From QKTW01 sp052161885 (GTDB taxonomy: Bacteria; Bacteroidota; Bacteroidia; Chitinophagales; Chitinophagaceae): a stretch of 64,000 nt of DNA. Shown here piece by piece: positions 34,471-42,224 of the stretch (the first letter of the stretch is position 1; every line of letters starts with the position of its first letter). The position numbers were made by a program, and so were the translations under genes. The stretch is from NCBI GenBank assembly GCA_052161885.1, contig CP197396.1:124001-188000 (forward strand), in the 5' to 3' direction. A model generated the notes under the pieces. It was not told the origin of the DNA. It did no database searches and saw nothing but the letters and a program-made list of their open reading frames with translations.

Positions 34471-34561
34471 CAGGCTTTCAGGTTCTTTAAAAAATGATTG
34501 AAAACGGCTAATCCCGAACCACACAGTAGGCAATCGGGCGCTTAGCTAAAAAATAATAATA
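34471..34561 (+). repeat. rpsJ-rplC spacer with inverted repeats
   Basis: Within this spacer, GGCTAATCCCGA and TCGGGCGCTTAGC form an interrupted stem (GCTAA/TTAGC and CCCGA/TCGGG). It is one of many inverted repeats in the spacers of this operon. Confidence 0.45.
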
Positions 34562-35179
34562 ATGAAAGGTATTATTGGTAAAAAAATCGGCATGACCAGC
34601 ATTTTTGAGCCGAATGGTAAGCAAACTGCTTGTACCATTATCGAAGCTGGCCCTTGTGTGGTTACCCAAAAGAAAACCGTAGATACCGACGGTTATAATT
34701 CCCTCCAGATTGCATTTGGTGAGGCCAAGGAAAAGAATACTCCTAAAGCGCTCCTCCACCACTTTGCCAAGGCAAATACCACGCCTAAAGCTATAGTAAA
34801 AGAAATTCGTAATTGTTCCATTGATAAACAGGTTGGTGAAGACATCACTTGTGAAATCTTTACAGAAGGTGAGAAAGTATCTGTAATCGGTACTTCAAAA
34901 GGTAAAGGTTTCCAGGGTGTCGTTAAGCGTCACGGCTTCGGCGGTGTGGGAGAATCATCTCACGGCCAGCACGATCGTCAGCGCGCTCCGGGTTCTATCG
35001 GTGGTTCCTCTTATCCGAGCCGTGTATTCAAAGGTATGCGCATGGCCGGCCGTATGGGCGGTGACCGTGTAAAGGTTAAAGCACTGCGCGTAGTGAAAAT
35101 ATTCCCTGATAAGAACTATATCCTGATCGCTGGTTCCGTACCGGGTCACAATGGTTCAATTGTTTTAATCCAGAATTAA
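34562..35179 (+). CDS. rplC: 50S ribosomal protein L3
   Basis: This predicted protein has 205 residues, starting MKGIIGKKIGMTSIFEPNGK. The L3 core is clear (SKGKGFQGVVKRHGF, followed by GRMGGDRVKVKALRVVKI and the C-terminal GSVPGHNGSIVLI). The protein binds 23S rRNA near the peptidyl transferase centre. The gene is the second of the operon, with a short gap to rplD (8 bases). The length is normal for the family. Confidence 0.97.
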   Translation: MKGIIGKKIGMTSIFEPNGKQTACTIIEAGPCVVTQKKTVDTDGYNSLQIAFGEAKEKNTPKALLHHFAKANTTPKAIVKEIRNCSIDKQVGEDITCEIFTEGEKVSVIGTSKGKGFQGVVKRHGFGGVGESSHGQHDRQRAPGSIGGSSYPSRVFKGMRMAGRMGGDRVKVKALRVVKIFPDKNYILIAGSVPGHNGSIVLIQN

Positions 35180-35187
35180 TTTTAGTC

Positions 35188-35826
35188 ATGCAAGTTGACG
35201 TTTTAAATAGCAAAGGTGAAAAAACCGGCCGCGTGGTAGAATTGCCGGAAGATATTTTCGGAATCGAACCTAACGACCATGTGATCTACCTGTCAGTGAA
35301 GCAATATCTTGCTGCTCAGCGCCAGGGTACACACAGCACCAAAACACGTGCAGAAGTGCACGGTTCTTCCAAAAAACTGCACCGCCAGAAGGGTACAGGT
35401 GGTTCCCGTAAAGGTAACATCCGCAACCCGCTTTATAAAGGTGGTGGTACAGTAAACGGTCCTAAACCACACGTTTACGACTTCAAACTGAACCGTAAAG
35501 TGAAAGATCTGGCTAAAATGTCTGCTCTTTCATATAAAGCAAGCGAAGGCAAAATCGTAGTGATTGAAGACCTGAAGCTGGAAACTCCTAAAACAAAAGA
35601 CTTCGCAGCACTGCTGGGTAGTGTAAAAGGAGCATCCCGCAAAACACTGGTTGTACTGCCTGAACACGACGAAAACGTGTACAAAAGCGGCCGCAATATC
35701 CGCGATAACAAAACTGTAGTGCTCGCAGATATGAACACTTACGACCTGGTTAATGCCAACGTACTTGTGCTCACAGAAAGCGCCGCCAAATTCTTCAACG
35801 AAGAAGCAGTTGCAGTAGAAGCATAA
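35188..35826 (+). CDS. rplD: 50S ribosomal protein L4
   Basis: This predicted protein has 212 residues. L4 features: the rRNA-binding loop LHRQKGTGGSRKGNIRNPL and a GGGTVNGPKPHVYDF motif, then the C-terminal alpha/beta domain with VIEDLKLE and VVLADMNTYDLVNANVLV. It lines the exit tunnel of the large subunit. In enterobacteria L4 also represses its own operon; no such leader can be confirmed here. It ends 40 bases before rplW. Confidence 0.97.
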   Translation: MQVDVLNSKGEKTGRVVELPEDIFGIEPNDHVIYLSVKQYLAAQRQGTHSTKTRAEVHGSSKKLHRQKGTGGSRKGNIRNPLYKGGGTVNGPKPHVYDFKLNRKVKDLAKMSALSYKASEGKIVVIEDLKLETPKTKDFAALLGSVKGASRKTLVVLPEHDENVYKSGRNIRDNKTVVLADMNTYDLVNANVLVLTESAAKFFNEEAVAVEA

Positions 35827-35866
35827 ATAAAGAAACAGATTTTCGTAACTCGAAATATAATAGCAA

Positions 35867-36163
35867 ATGAAACTCGCTGACGTTTTGGTACAGCCGGTGA
35901 TCACGGAAAAGGTAAACAACCAGATCGAGCGTTCCGGTCGCTACACTTTCGTAGTAGACAAGAAAGCCAACAAACTGGAGATCAAAAAAGCTGTAGAAGA
36001 ATTCTACGGTGTAAAAGTTACCGACGTGAATACTTCTGTAGTTCCTGGTAAATTGAAATCCCGCTTTACAAAAGCCGGTTATATCCAGGGTCAGAAATCT
36101 TCTTACAAGAAAGCGGTAGTAACCCTTTCTGAAGGTGAATCGATCGATTTATTCTCAATGTAA
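35867..36163 (+). CDS. rplW: 50S ribosomal protein L23
   Basis: This 98-residue protein matches L23: LADVLVQPVITEKVNNQIER, YTFVVDKKANKLEIKKAVEE and VKVTDVNTSVVPGK. L23 sits near the tunnel exit and is a docking site for nascent-chain factors. It sits in the usual place between rplD and rplB. An 84-base spacer follows before rplB. Nothing unusual is visible. Confidence 0.97.
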   Translation: MKLADVLVQPVITEKVNNQIERSGRYTFVVDKKANKLEIKKAVEEFYGVKVTDVNTSVVPGKLKSRFTKAGYIQGQKSSYKKAVVTLSEGESIDLFSM

Positions 36164-36247
36164 AAAAATAGACCTAGGTGTTGTAATAGAGGATAGCACA
36201 GACTTCCATAATTGCTAAACCAGGCGCGCCAAAAAAGAAATAATAAA

Positions 36248-37078
36248 ATGGCATTACGTAAATACAAACCGGTTACAGCCGGTACACGTTGGAGAATCGG
36301 TAACGCATACGCTGAAGTTACCACCAATCAGCCTGAAAAAAGCCTGCTGGAACCACTGAGTGGTACAGGTGGCCGTAACGCACAGGGCCGTCGCTCTATG
36401 CGCTACATCGGTGGCGGTAATAAAACAAAATACCGTATCATCGACTTTAAACGTGACAAGAAGAACATTCCTGCCACTGTAAAATCAATCGAATACGATC
36501 CGAACCGTACAGCATTTATCGCACTGCTGAGCTATGCGGACGGTGAAAAACGCTATATCATTGCTCCGCAGGGTCTGCAGGTTGGCGCTACTGTAATCAG
36601 TGGTGACGCAGTAGCTCCTGAGCTCGGTAACGCTCTCGTTCTGAGAAACATGCCGCTTGGTACTGTAATTCACAACATTGAGCTGCAGCCAGGCCGTGGT
36701 GGTGCAATTGCCCGCTCTGCCGGTACTTATGCACAGCTGAGCAACAAGGAAGAAAAATATGCAGTATTGAAAATGCCTTCCGGCGAACTGCGTAAAGTAC
36801 TCATCACTTGTATGGCTACAGTAGGTACTGTATCTAACAGCGATCATGGTCTCCAGTCAATGGGTAAAGCCGGTCGTAACCGTTGGAAAGGTATCCGCCC
36901 ACGTAACCGTGGTGTTGCGATGAACCCTGTAGATCACCCGATGGGTGGTGGTGAAGGCCGTTCTTCAGGTGGTCATCCGCGCAGCCGCACCGGTAAATAT
37001 GCTAAAGGTCTGAAAACGCGCAAGCAGAAAGGATCTGATAAGCTGATTATCCAACGCAGCAACGGTAAAAAATTATAA
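36248..37078 (+). CDS. rplB: 50S ribosomal protein L2
   Basis: This predicted protein has 276 residues from the ATG at 36248 (MALRKYKPVTAGTRWR); the 12 extra residues of the longer frame are not conserved. Clear L2 motifs: GGRNAQGRRSMRYIGGGNKT, IELQPGRGGAIARSAGT and VDHPMGGGEGRSSGGHPRSR near the C-terminus (PMGGGEG with the conserved His). L2 is needed for subunit association and for peptidyl transferase structure. A 101-base spacer follows that contains hairpin-forming sequence. Confidence 0.97.
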   Translation: MALRKYKPVTAGTRWRIGNAYAEVTTNQPEKSLLEPLSGTGGRNAQGRRSMRYIGGGNKTKYRIIDFKRDKKNIPATVKSIEYDPNRTAFIALLSYADGEKRYIIAPQGLQVGATVISGDAVAPELGNALVLRNMPLGTVIHNIELQPGRGGAIARSAGTYAQLSNKEEKYAVLKMPSGELRKVLITCMATVGTVSNSDHGLQSMGKAGRNRWKGIRPRNRGVAMNPVDHPMGGGEGRSSGGHPRSRTGKYAKGLKTRKQKGSDKLIIQRSNGKKL

Positions 37079-37179
37079 TTAGTTAATTAGTTGAGAAATT
37101 GATCGGTTGACTGGTTGTGAAACAGTTCAGAACTACGGAAACGATCAGTCAGGATCAAAATCACAAATAACAAGTAACA
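37079..37179 (+). repeat. rplB-rpsS spacer with short-word inverted repeat
   Basis: The spacer contains the words TTGATCGGTTGACTGG and the partly complementary GATCAGTCAGGATCAA, plus TTGTGA and TCACAA. These pair as an imperfect stem. The words GTTGATTAGTTGATTGGTTG recur in the next spacer (37447-37518). Confidence 0.45.
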
Positions 37180-37446
37180 ATGGGTCGTTCAATTAAAAAA
37201 GGTCCTTACGTAGACGCAAAGCTGGAAACAAAAGTTCTGGCGATCAACGACGGAAAAGCAAAGAAAGGTGTGGTTAAAACATGGAGCCGCCGTTCTACAA
37301 TTACGCCGGATTTCGTTGGTAACACATTTGCGGTGCACAACGGAAACAAATTCATCCCTGTTTATGTAACTGAATTCATGGTTGGTCATAAACTCGGCGA
37401 ATTCGCTCCTACGCGCAACTTTAAAGGCCATAGCGGTAGTAAATAA
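37180..37446 (+). CDS. rpsS: 30S ribosomal protein S19
   Basis: This 88-residue protein begins MGRSIKKGPYVDAKLETKV and has the S19 motif TWSRRSTITPDFVGNTFAVH and the C-terminal GEFAPTRNFKGHSG. S19 is in the head of the small subunit next to S13. Order rplB-rpsS-rplV-rpsC is as in other bacteria. The spacer after it is a hairpin-forming low-complexity stretch. Confidence 0.97.
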   Translation: MGRSIKKGPYVDAKLETKVLAINDGKAKKGVVKTWSRRSTITPDFVGNTFAVHNGNKFIPVYVTEFMVGHKLGEFAPTRNFKGHSGSK

Positions 37447-37518
37447 TTTAAAAAGTTGATTAGTTGATTGGTTGTTAAGTCAATCATAGATCACAAATCA
37501 TAAATCGTAAATAAAAAG

Positions 37519-37875
37519 ATGGAAGCTGTAGCTCGCTTACGTAACAACCCTACATCACCCCGCAAGATGCGCCTCCTGGCAGATCTGGTTCGCGGAATGG
37601 ATGTAGAAATAGCGCTGAACACACTGAAGTTCAGCACCAAGCACCCTTCTGTGCCTCTGGAAAAACTCTTGCTGAGTGCGATTGCCAACTGGAAAGTGAA
37701 AAATGAAGGTCAGGATGTGGCAAATGCAAATCTCTACGTTAAAACCATCTTCGTAGATGGTGGCCGTAGCCTGAAACGTATGAGGCCTGCCCCACAGGGC
37801 CGTGCCTATCGCGTCCGCAAGCGTAGCAATCACGTAACCATTATTGTTGATAGCCGTAGCGCCGTTAACGCATAA
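37519..37875 (+). CDS. rplV: 50S ribosomal protein L22
   Basis: This 118-residue protein matches L22: ARLRNNPTSPRKMRLLADLV, LSAIANWKVK, and the beta-hairpin region VDGGRSLKRMRPAPQGRAYR ending in HVTIIVDSR. L22's loop lines the exit tunnel and can carry macrolide-resistance changes; no change is obvious from the sequence. The next gene follows after 29 bases. Confidence 0.97.
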   Translation: MEAVARLRNNPTSPRKMRLLADLVRGMDVEIALNTLKFSTKHPSVPLEKLLLSAIANWKVKNEGQDVANANLYVKTIFVDGGRSLKRMRPAPQGRAYRVRKRSNHVTIIVDSRSAVNA

Positions 37876-37904
37876 TTTATACTTCAACTTTAATAACATA
37901 AAGA

Positions 37905-38735
37905 ATGGGTCAAAAAACGAATCCTATAGGTAACAGGTTGGGCATCATCCGCGGATGGGACTCAATGTGGTATGGTGAAAAAAGGGATTTTGGTCAGAAA
38001 CTTATAGAAGACCACAAAATCCGCACTTACCTTAACGCACGTATCAATAAAGGAGGCATCAGCCGTGTCGTTATTGAGCGTACTCTGGGTAAGCTCATCG
38101 TAACTATCCACACATCCAAGCCTGGTATCATCATAGGTAAAGGCGGTGCCGAAGTTGATCGTATTAAAGAAGAACTGAAAAAGCTCACTAGTAAAGATGA
38201 CGTTCAGATCAACATTATGGAGATCCGTCGTCCGGAACTGGATGCAAATATCGTAGGTGAAACCATCGCTCGCCAGATAGAAAGCCGTGTTAGCTATAAG
38301 CGTGCTATCAAAATGGCTATCTCTACAGCAATGCGTATGGGTGCTGAAGGTATCAAGATCAAAGTTGGCGGTCGTCTTGCAGGTGCTGAAATCGCCCGCA
38401 GCGAAGAGTTCAAACAAGGTCGTACTCCTTTGCACACACTGCGTATGGACATTGACTATGCTAACACATACTCAATGACTGTATATGGTAAGATCGGTAT
38501 CAAAGTATGGATCTGTAAAGGTGAAGTACTTGGTCAGCCTGAACTGAACCCGAACTTCTCTGCAAATTCTGACCGTCGCGGTAATGAAGTACGTGGTGGC
38601 GGTGATCGCGGAGATCGTCGTGGTGGTGATCGCGGAGACCGCGGAGGTGATCGTCGTGGCGGTGGAGATCGTCGCGGTGGTGGTGGCGGAGATCGTCAGG
38701 GTGGTGGAGACCGCCGTGGTGGTGGACGTCGTTAA
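37905..38735 (+). CDS. rpsC: 30S ribosomal protein S3 with Gly/Arg/Asp-rich C-terminal tail
   Basis: This 276-residue protein starts MGQKTNPIGNRLGIIRGWDS. The KH domain is present (GIIIGKGGAEVDRI), followed by the second S3 domain (GRLAGAEIARSEEFKQGRTP, KVWICKGEVLG). Residues 224-276 form a tail built almost only from G, R and D in GGDRGDRRGG-like units. Typical S3 proteins end near residue 210-235, so this is an extension of about 50 residues. Nucleotides 38574-38732 are therefore a low-complexity repeat in the gene. It still encodes S3 with confidence. Confidence 0.97.
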   Translation: MGQKTNPIGNRLGIIRGWDSMWYGEKRDFGQKLIEDHKIRTYLNARINKGGISRVVIERTLGKLIVTIHTSKPGIIIGKGGAEVDRIKEELKKLTSKDDVQINIMEIRRPELDANIVGETIARQIESRVSYKRAIKMAISTAMRMGAEGIKIKVGGRLAGAEIARSEEFKQGRTPLHTLRMDIDYANTYSMTVYGKIGIKVWICKGEVLGQPELNPNFSANSDRRGNEVRGGGDRGDRRGGDRGDRGGDRRGGGDRRGGGGGDRQGGGDRRGGGRR

Positions 38736-38776
38736 TAAAAAATATTCATAGAATACTTCTTTAAATTTTTGTAACA

Positions 38777-39199
38777 ATGTTACAGCCCAAAAAAGTTAAA
38801 CATCGTAAAGCCCATAAAGGCCGGATTAAAGGTAATGCCCAGCGTGGTGCTACTATTGCCTTTGGTTCTTTTGGCCTGAAAGCGTTGGAGCCTAAATGGA
38901 TCACCAACCGTCAGATCGAAGCGGCCCGTCAGGCAATGACCCGCCATATGAAGCGTGAAGGTAATGTGTGGATCCGCATTTTCCCTGATAAACCAATTAC
39001 CCGCAAGCCTCTTGAAGTGCGTATGGGTAAAGGTAAAGGTAACCTGGAATTCTGGGCTGCTGTGGTAAAACCAGGACGTATCATGTTTGAACTGGATGGT
39101 GTTCCGATGCAGGTTGCCCGCGAAGCGCTGGAGCTGGCTGCACAGAAACTGCCGATCAAGACCAAATTTGTAGTTCGTCACGATTACGCAGCGGAATAA
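38777..39199 (+). CDS. rplP: 50S ribosomal protein L16
   Basis: This 140-residue protein matches L16: MLQPKKVKHRKAHKGRIKGN, MTRHMKREGNVWIRIFPDKP and the RMGKGKGNLEFWAAVVKPG motif. L16 helps organise the aminoacyl-tRNA binding region. Position after rpsC and before rpmC is standard. A 113-base spacer follows, in which TTTATGAT (near 39246) and ATCATAAA (near 39289) can pair. Confidence 0.97.
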   Translation: MLQPKKVKHRKAHKGRIKGNAQRGATIAFGSFGLKALEPKWITNRQIEAARQAMTRHMKREGNVWIRIFPDKPITRKPLEVRMGKGKGNLEFWAAVVKPGRIMFELDGVPMQVAREALELAAQKLPIKTKFVVRHDYAAE

Positions 39200-39312
39200 T
39201 ATCCGGGTTAAGAGTTAATAATTATTAATTGAAGATAGTGTGCTTTATGATTGGCCTGGTTTGTCAGTAACATCATAGATCACCCGATCATAAAACGCAA
39301 ACACCATTTATC

Positions 39313-39525
39313 ATGGCAAAAGCAAAAAAAGCGAACGTTGAAGATTATCGTTCATTCGATGATCAGGCGCTTAAAGATAAGATCGCTGAACAGGAAGTGC
39401 AACTGAAGAAATTACACTTCAGCCATGCAGTTAATCCTATTGAGAATCCTCTGGCCATCCGTACACTGCGCCGTCAGATAGCACAGTATAAAACGGAGCA
39501 ACGCAAGAGAGCATTAGGTTTCTAA
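39313..39525 (+). CDS. rpmC: 50S ribosomal protein L29
   Basis: This 70-residue protein has the L29 helix pattern (IAEQEVQLKKLHFSHAVNPI and ENPLAIRTLRRQIAQYKTEQ). L29 sits at the tunnel exit beside L23. The first 20 residues are more basic than in many L29 proteins, with an AKAKKANVEDYRSFDDQ start. rpsQ follows after 13 bases. Confidence 0.95.
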   Translation: MAKAKKANVEDYRSFDDQALKDKIAEQEVQLKKLHFSHAVNPIENPLAIRTLRRQIAQYKTEQRKRALGF

Positions 39526-39538
39526 TAAATTTTTACAG

Positions 39539-39805
39539 ATGTCAACAATGACTGAAAGAAAACGTAGAAAAACCCGTATCGGGATCGTAAGCAGCGACAA
39601 GATGACTAAAACCATCACTGTAGCTGTTGAACGTAAAGTAAAACACCCGATTTACGGTAAGTTCGTTAAGAAGACGACAAAATTCCATGCGCACGATGAA
39701 GCTAATACTGCTGGTATCGGAGACGTAGTACGCATCATGGAAACACGCCCGTTGAGCAAAACTAAACGCTGGCGCCTGGTAGAAATCATTGAAAAAGCTA
39801 AATAG
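39539..39805 (+). CDS. rpsQ: 30S ribosomal protein S17
   Basis: This 88-residue protein matches S17 (RKTRIGIVSSDKMTKTITVA, VERKVKHPIYGKFVKKTTKF, GDVVRIMETRPLSKTKRWRL). A start at 39548 is also possible and would shorten it by three residues. It is a primary rRNA-binding protein of the small subunit. A 100-base spacer with GATACG/CGTATC hairpin arms (39823-39849) follows before rplN. Confidence 0.97.
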   Translation: MSTMTERKRRKTRIGIVSSDKMTKTITVAVERKVKHPIYGKFVKKTTKFHAHDEANTAGIGDVVRIMETRPLSKTKRWRLVEIIEKAK

Positions 39806-39905
39806 TAGCAGGAGGAGGGTAGGATACGTATACCGGTAAAACCCGTATCAGGTCTTACAGAAACGTATTCTGCAGCTGTCTTACTACTTCATTAAAAAAG
39901 ACAAA

Positions 39906-40274
39906 ATGATACAACAAGAATCCCGGCTCAATGTAGCCGACAACAGCGGTGCCAAAGAAGTTCTTTGCATCCGTGTGTTGGGTAACTCGGGACAAGATTA
40001 TGCCGGTATCGGTGATAAGATTGTAGTAACTGTAAAAGATGCTATTCCCGGTGGTGGTATGAAAAAAGGTACTGTTTCTAAAGCAGTTATCGTACGTACC
40101 AAAAACAAGCTCCGTCGTAAAGATGGTTCTTACATCAGCTTCGATGATAATGCTGTAGTACTGCTGAACAACTCAGATGAGCCTCGCGGTACCCGTATCT
40201 TCGGCCCGGTAGCACGTGAGCTCCGCGATAAGGGTTATATGAAAATTGTTTCCCTCGCACCTGAAGTATTGTAA
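39906..40274 (+). CDS. rplN: 50S ribosomal protein L14
   Basis: This 122-residue protein is a clear L14: MIQQESRLNVADNSGAKEVL, GDKIVVTVKDAIPGGGMKKG and VARELRDKGYMKIVSLAPEV. It lies at the subunit interface next to L19. The order rpsQ-rplN-rplX is conserved. The downstream spacer carries a -7-like promoter box in front of rplX. Confidence 0.97.
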   Translation: MIQQESRLNVADNSGAKEVLCIRVLGNSGQDYAGIGDKIVVTVKDAIPGGGMKKGTVSKAVIVRTKNKLRRKDGSYISFDDNAVVLLNNSDEPRGTRIFGPVARELRDKGYMKIVSLAPEVL

Positions 40275-40283
40275 AAAAAGTTG

Positions 40284-40291
40284 TACCTTTG
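40284..40291 (+). promoter_or_regulatory. -7 box upstream of rplX (internal promoter candidate)
   Basis: TACCTTTG followed by CAGCCCG occurs 10 bases after the rplN stop and 57 bases before rplX. The sequence TACCTTTGCAG is the same as at the S10 operon promoter (34120). No good -33 box is at the expected distance. Confidence 0.4.
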
Positions 40292-40347
40292 CAGCCCGTT
40301 TGATAAGAACAGGGTAGTTAAGTTCAACGAAATTAACTCATAGTATT

Positions 40348-40686
40348 GTGAAACAGAGATTTCAACCAAAGTTCAATATTAAGAAAGGCGACAGCGTGGT
40401 AGTTATTGCCGGCGACGATAAGGATCGCAGCAAACCCCGCAAAGTGTTGGCCGTTTATCCTCAGAAAAGCCGTGTGCTTATCGAAGGTGTAAACATGGTT
40501 ACCAAACACCTGAAGCCAAGCGCCCAGAATCCTCAGGGCGGTATCGTGCAGGAAGAAGCTGCCATCAACATCTCCAATGTTATGTTGTGGGATGCTAAAG
40601 CTAAAGCCCCTGTACGTATCAAACGTGAGCGCAAAGAAGGCGGTTTTGTTCGTATTTCAAAAAAATCAGGAGAGGAGGTTAAATAA
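40348..40686 (+). CDS. rplX: 50S ribosomal protein L24
   Basis: This 112-residue protein starts with GTG at 40348 and matches L24 (FNIKKGDSVVVIAGDDKDRS, KVLAVYPQKSRVLIEGVNMV, HLKPSAQNPQGGIVQEEAAI). It is an assembly-initiator protein that binds 23S rRNA. Its stop overlaps the rplE start by one base (TAATG), a sign of translational coupling. Confidence 0.97.
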   Translation: MKQRFQPKFNIKKGDSVVVIAGDDKDRSKPRKVLAVYPQKSRVLIEGVNMVTKHLKPSAQNPQGGIVQEEAAINISNVMLWDAKAKAPVRIKRERKEGGFVRISKKSGEEVK

Positions 40687-41261
40687 TGGCAACGACAACA
40701 TACATCCCTCGTCTGCAGACAAAGTATAAAGACGAAGTAGTTCCGGCTTTGATGAAGAAGTTCGGCTACACAACAATCATGCAGTGCCCCCGTCTGGTGA
40801 AGATATGCCTGAACCAGGGTGTTAAAGGCTCTGTAGCTGATAAAAAACTTATAGATGATGCAGTGAACGAAATGACCATGATTTCAGGTCAGAAAGCAGT
40901 TCCTACACTGTCTAAAAAAGATATCTCTAACTTTAAACTGCGTCGCGCAATGCCTATCGGCTGCCGCGTAACACTGCGCAGCACAAACATGTACGAGTTC
41001 CTCGATCGTATGATCGCAATCACTCTGCCACGTGTGCGTGACTTTAAAGGTATCAATGATAAATCTTTCGACGGCCGTGGTAACTATACTATGGGTGTTA
41101 CAGAACAGATCATCTTCCCTGAAATCGATATCGATAAGGTAAATCGTATCAGCGGTATGGATATCACGTTCGTAACTACTGCGAAGACAAATGAAGAAGC
41201 TTACGAACTCCTGAAAGAGTTAGGTATGCCTTTCAAAAATATTAAGAAAGATAATCAATAA
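40686..41261 (+). CDS. rplE: 50S ribosomal protein L5
   Basis: This 191-residue protein matches L5: YIPRLQTKYKDEVVPALMKK, YTTIMQCPRLVKICLNQGVK, ALPTLSKK-like QKAVPTLSKKDISNFKLRR and the IFPEIDIDKVNRISGMDITF motif. It binds 5S rRNA in the central protuberance. Its start is coupled to the stop of rplX. The C-terminus is about ten residues longer than in E. coli (LGMPFKNIKKDNQ), which is common in this phylum. Confidence 0.97.
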   Translation: MATTTYIPRLQTKYKDEVVPALMKKFGYTTIMQCPRLVKICLNQGVKGSVADKKLIDDAVNEMTMISGQKAVPTLSKKDISNFKLRRAMPIGCRVTLRSTNMYEFLDRMIAITLPRVRDFKGINDKSFDGRGNYTMGVTEQIIFPEIDIDKVNRISGMDITFVTTAKTNEEAYELLKELGMPFKNIKKDNQ

Positions 41262-41266
41262 AAATA

Positions 41267-41315
41267 CCAAATTCCAAAACGCCAAATCCCAGTCATCCTG
41301 GAATTTGGAATTTGG
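41267..41315. repeat. Perfect 12-bp inverted repeat in rplE-rpsN spacer
   Basis: CCAAATTCCAAA (41267-41278) and TTTGGAATTTGG (41304-41315) are exact reverse complements, and inner words CCAAATCCCAG and CTGGAATTTGG pair too. The spacer is made almost only of such words. A long RNA hairpin inside the operon would form here. Confidence 0.6.
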
Positions 41316-41351
41316 ATTTTAGTTTATAAACTGGAATTTTAAAAACAAAAA

Positions 41352-41621
41352 ATGGCAAGAGAATCAGTAAAAGCCCGCCAACGCAAACGCGAACGCATGG
41401 TTGCCAAATTCGCTGAGAAACGCGCTGCACTGAAAGCTGCCGGAGATTACGCAGCATTGGATTTACTTCCTAAAAATGCATCTCCTGTACGCCTTCACAA
41501 CCGTTGTCAGCTCAGTGGCCGTCCTAAAGGATATATGCGCCACTTTGGCATCTGCCGTAACATGTTCCGCGACATGGCGCTGGATGGCAAAATACCAGGT
41601 GTCCGTAAAGCAAGCTGGTAA
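41352..41621 (+). CDS. rpsN: 30S ribosomal protein S14 (zinc-independent long form)
   Basis: This predicted protein has 89 residues: MARESVKARQRKRERMVAKF and the C-terminal RPKGYMRHFGICRNMFRDMA with KIPGVRKASW. At 89 residues, with only two cysteines that are not in a CxxC pair, it is the zinc-free form. The zinc form is about 61 residues with four cysteines. S14 is assembled late in the head of the small subunit. It follows the hairpin-rich spacer. Confidence 0.97.
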   Translation: MARESVKARQRKRERMVAKFAEKRAALKAAGDYAALDLLPKNASPVRLHNRCQLSGRPKGYMRHFGICRNMFRDMALDGKIPGVRKASW

Positions 41622-41638
41622 TTTTAAAAGTTTCAAGG

Positions 41639-41685
41639 TCAGGATGCGAGAGCAGGGTAGTAGTACCGGCTTTCCCGTATCCTGA
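41639..41685. repeat. Inverted repeat in rpsN-rpsH spacer
   Basis: TCAGGATGCG (41639-41648) and CGTATCCTGA (41676-41685) pair over 10 bp with one G-U pair. It is another long hairpin in the ribosomal operon. Confidence 0.5.
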
Positions 41686-41726
41686 AACCCGTTACAAACA
41701 TTATTTACAAAACATTATTTAGAAAA

Positions 41727-42125
41727 ATGGTAACAGATCCAATTGCAGATTACCTGACCCGAATCCGTAACGCCCAGATGGCACGTCACCGTATCGTGGA
41801 AATCCCGGCGTCAAATGTGAAAAAACGTATGACAGAGATCCTTTATGAAAAAGGTTATATTCTGAAATACAAATTTGAAGATGACAGCAAACAGGGCGTT
41901 ATTAAAATAGCCTTGAAATATGATGCAACTTCAAAAGATCCGGCAATCCGCTCTCTTGAAAGGGTGAGCCGTCCTGGTCTCCGCCAGTATGCAAAACCTG
42001 ATGAAATCCGCCGAGTACAGAACGGTCTGGGTATCGCCATCGTTTCTACTTCTAAAGGCGTAATGACTGATAAAGAAGCGCGCGCTCAGAACGTAGGTGG
42101 TGAAGTGCTTTGCTACATCTATTAA
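41727..42125 (+). CDS. rpsH: 30S ribosomal protein S8
   Basis: This 132-residue protein matches S8: MVTDPIADYLTRIRNAQMAR, EILYEKGYILKYKFEDDSKQ and RPGLRQYAKPDEIRRVQNGL, then GIAIVSTSKGVMTDKEAR. S8 binds 16S rRNA and represses the spc operon in E. coli; a comparable site cannot be seen here. It lies between two hairpin-containing spacers. Confidence 0.97.
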   Translation: MVTDPIADYLTRIRNAQMARHRIVEIPASNVKKRMTEILYEKGYILKYKFEDDSKQGVIKIALKYDATSKDPAIRSLERVSRPGLRQYAKPDEIRRVQNGLGIAIVSTSKGVMTDKEARAQNVGGEVLCYIY

Positions 42126-42143
42126 TAGCTTGGAAATTTTCCG

Positions 42144-42193
42144 GAAACTGATACATTAAGCTATGCCTCTTACCAGGCTGACCGGTCAGTTTC
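42144..42193. repeat. Inverted repeat in rpsH-rplF spacer
   Basis: GAAACTGA (42144-42151) and TCAGTTTC (42186-42193) are exact reverse complements within the rpsH-rplF spacer. Confidence 0.5.
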
Positions 42194-42224
42194 TACATTA
42201 ATAAATAAATAAACAAACAAGACA

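Noticed and set aside
38574..38732. Repeated GGTGATCGCGGAGA units that look like a tandem repeat locus
   Set aside because: They are in frame inside rpsC and encode the Gly/Arg/Asp tail; no separate element.
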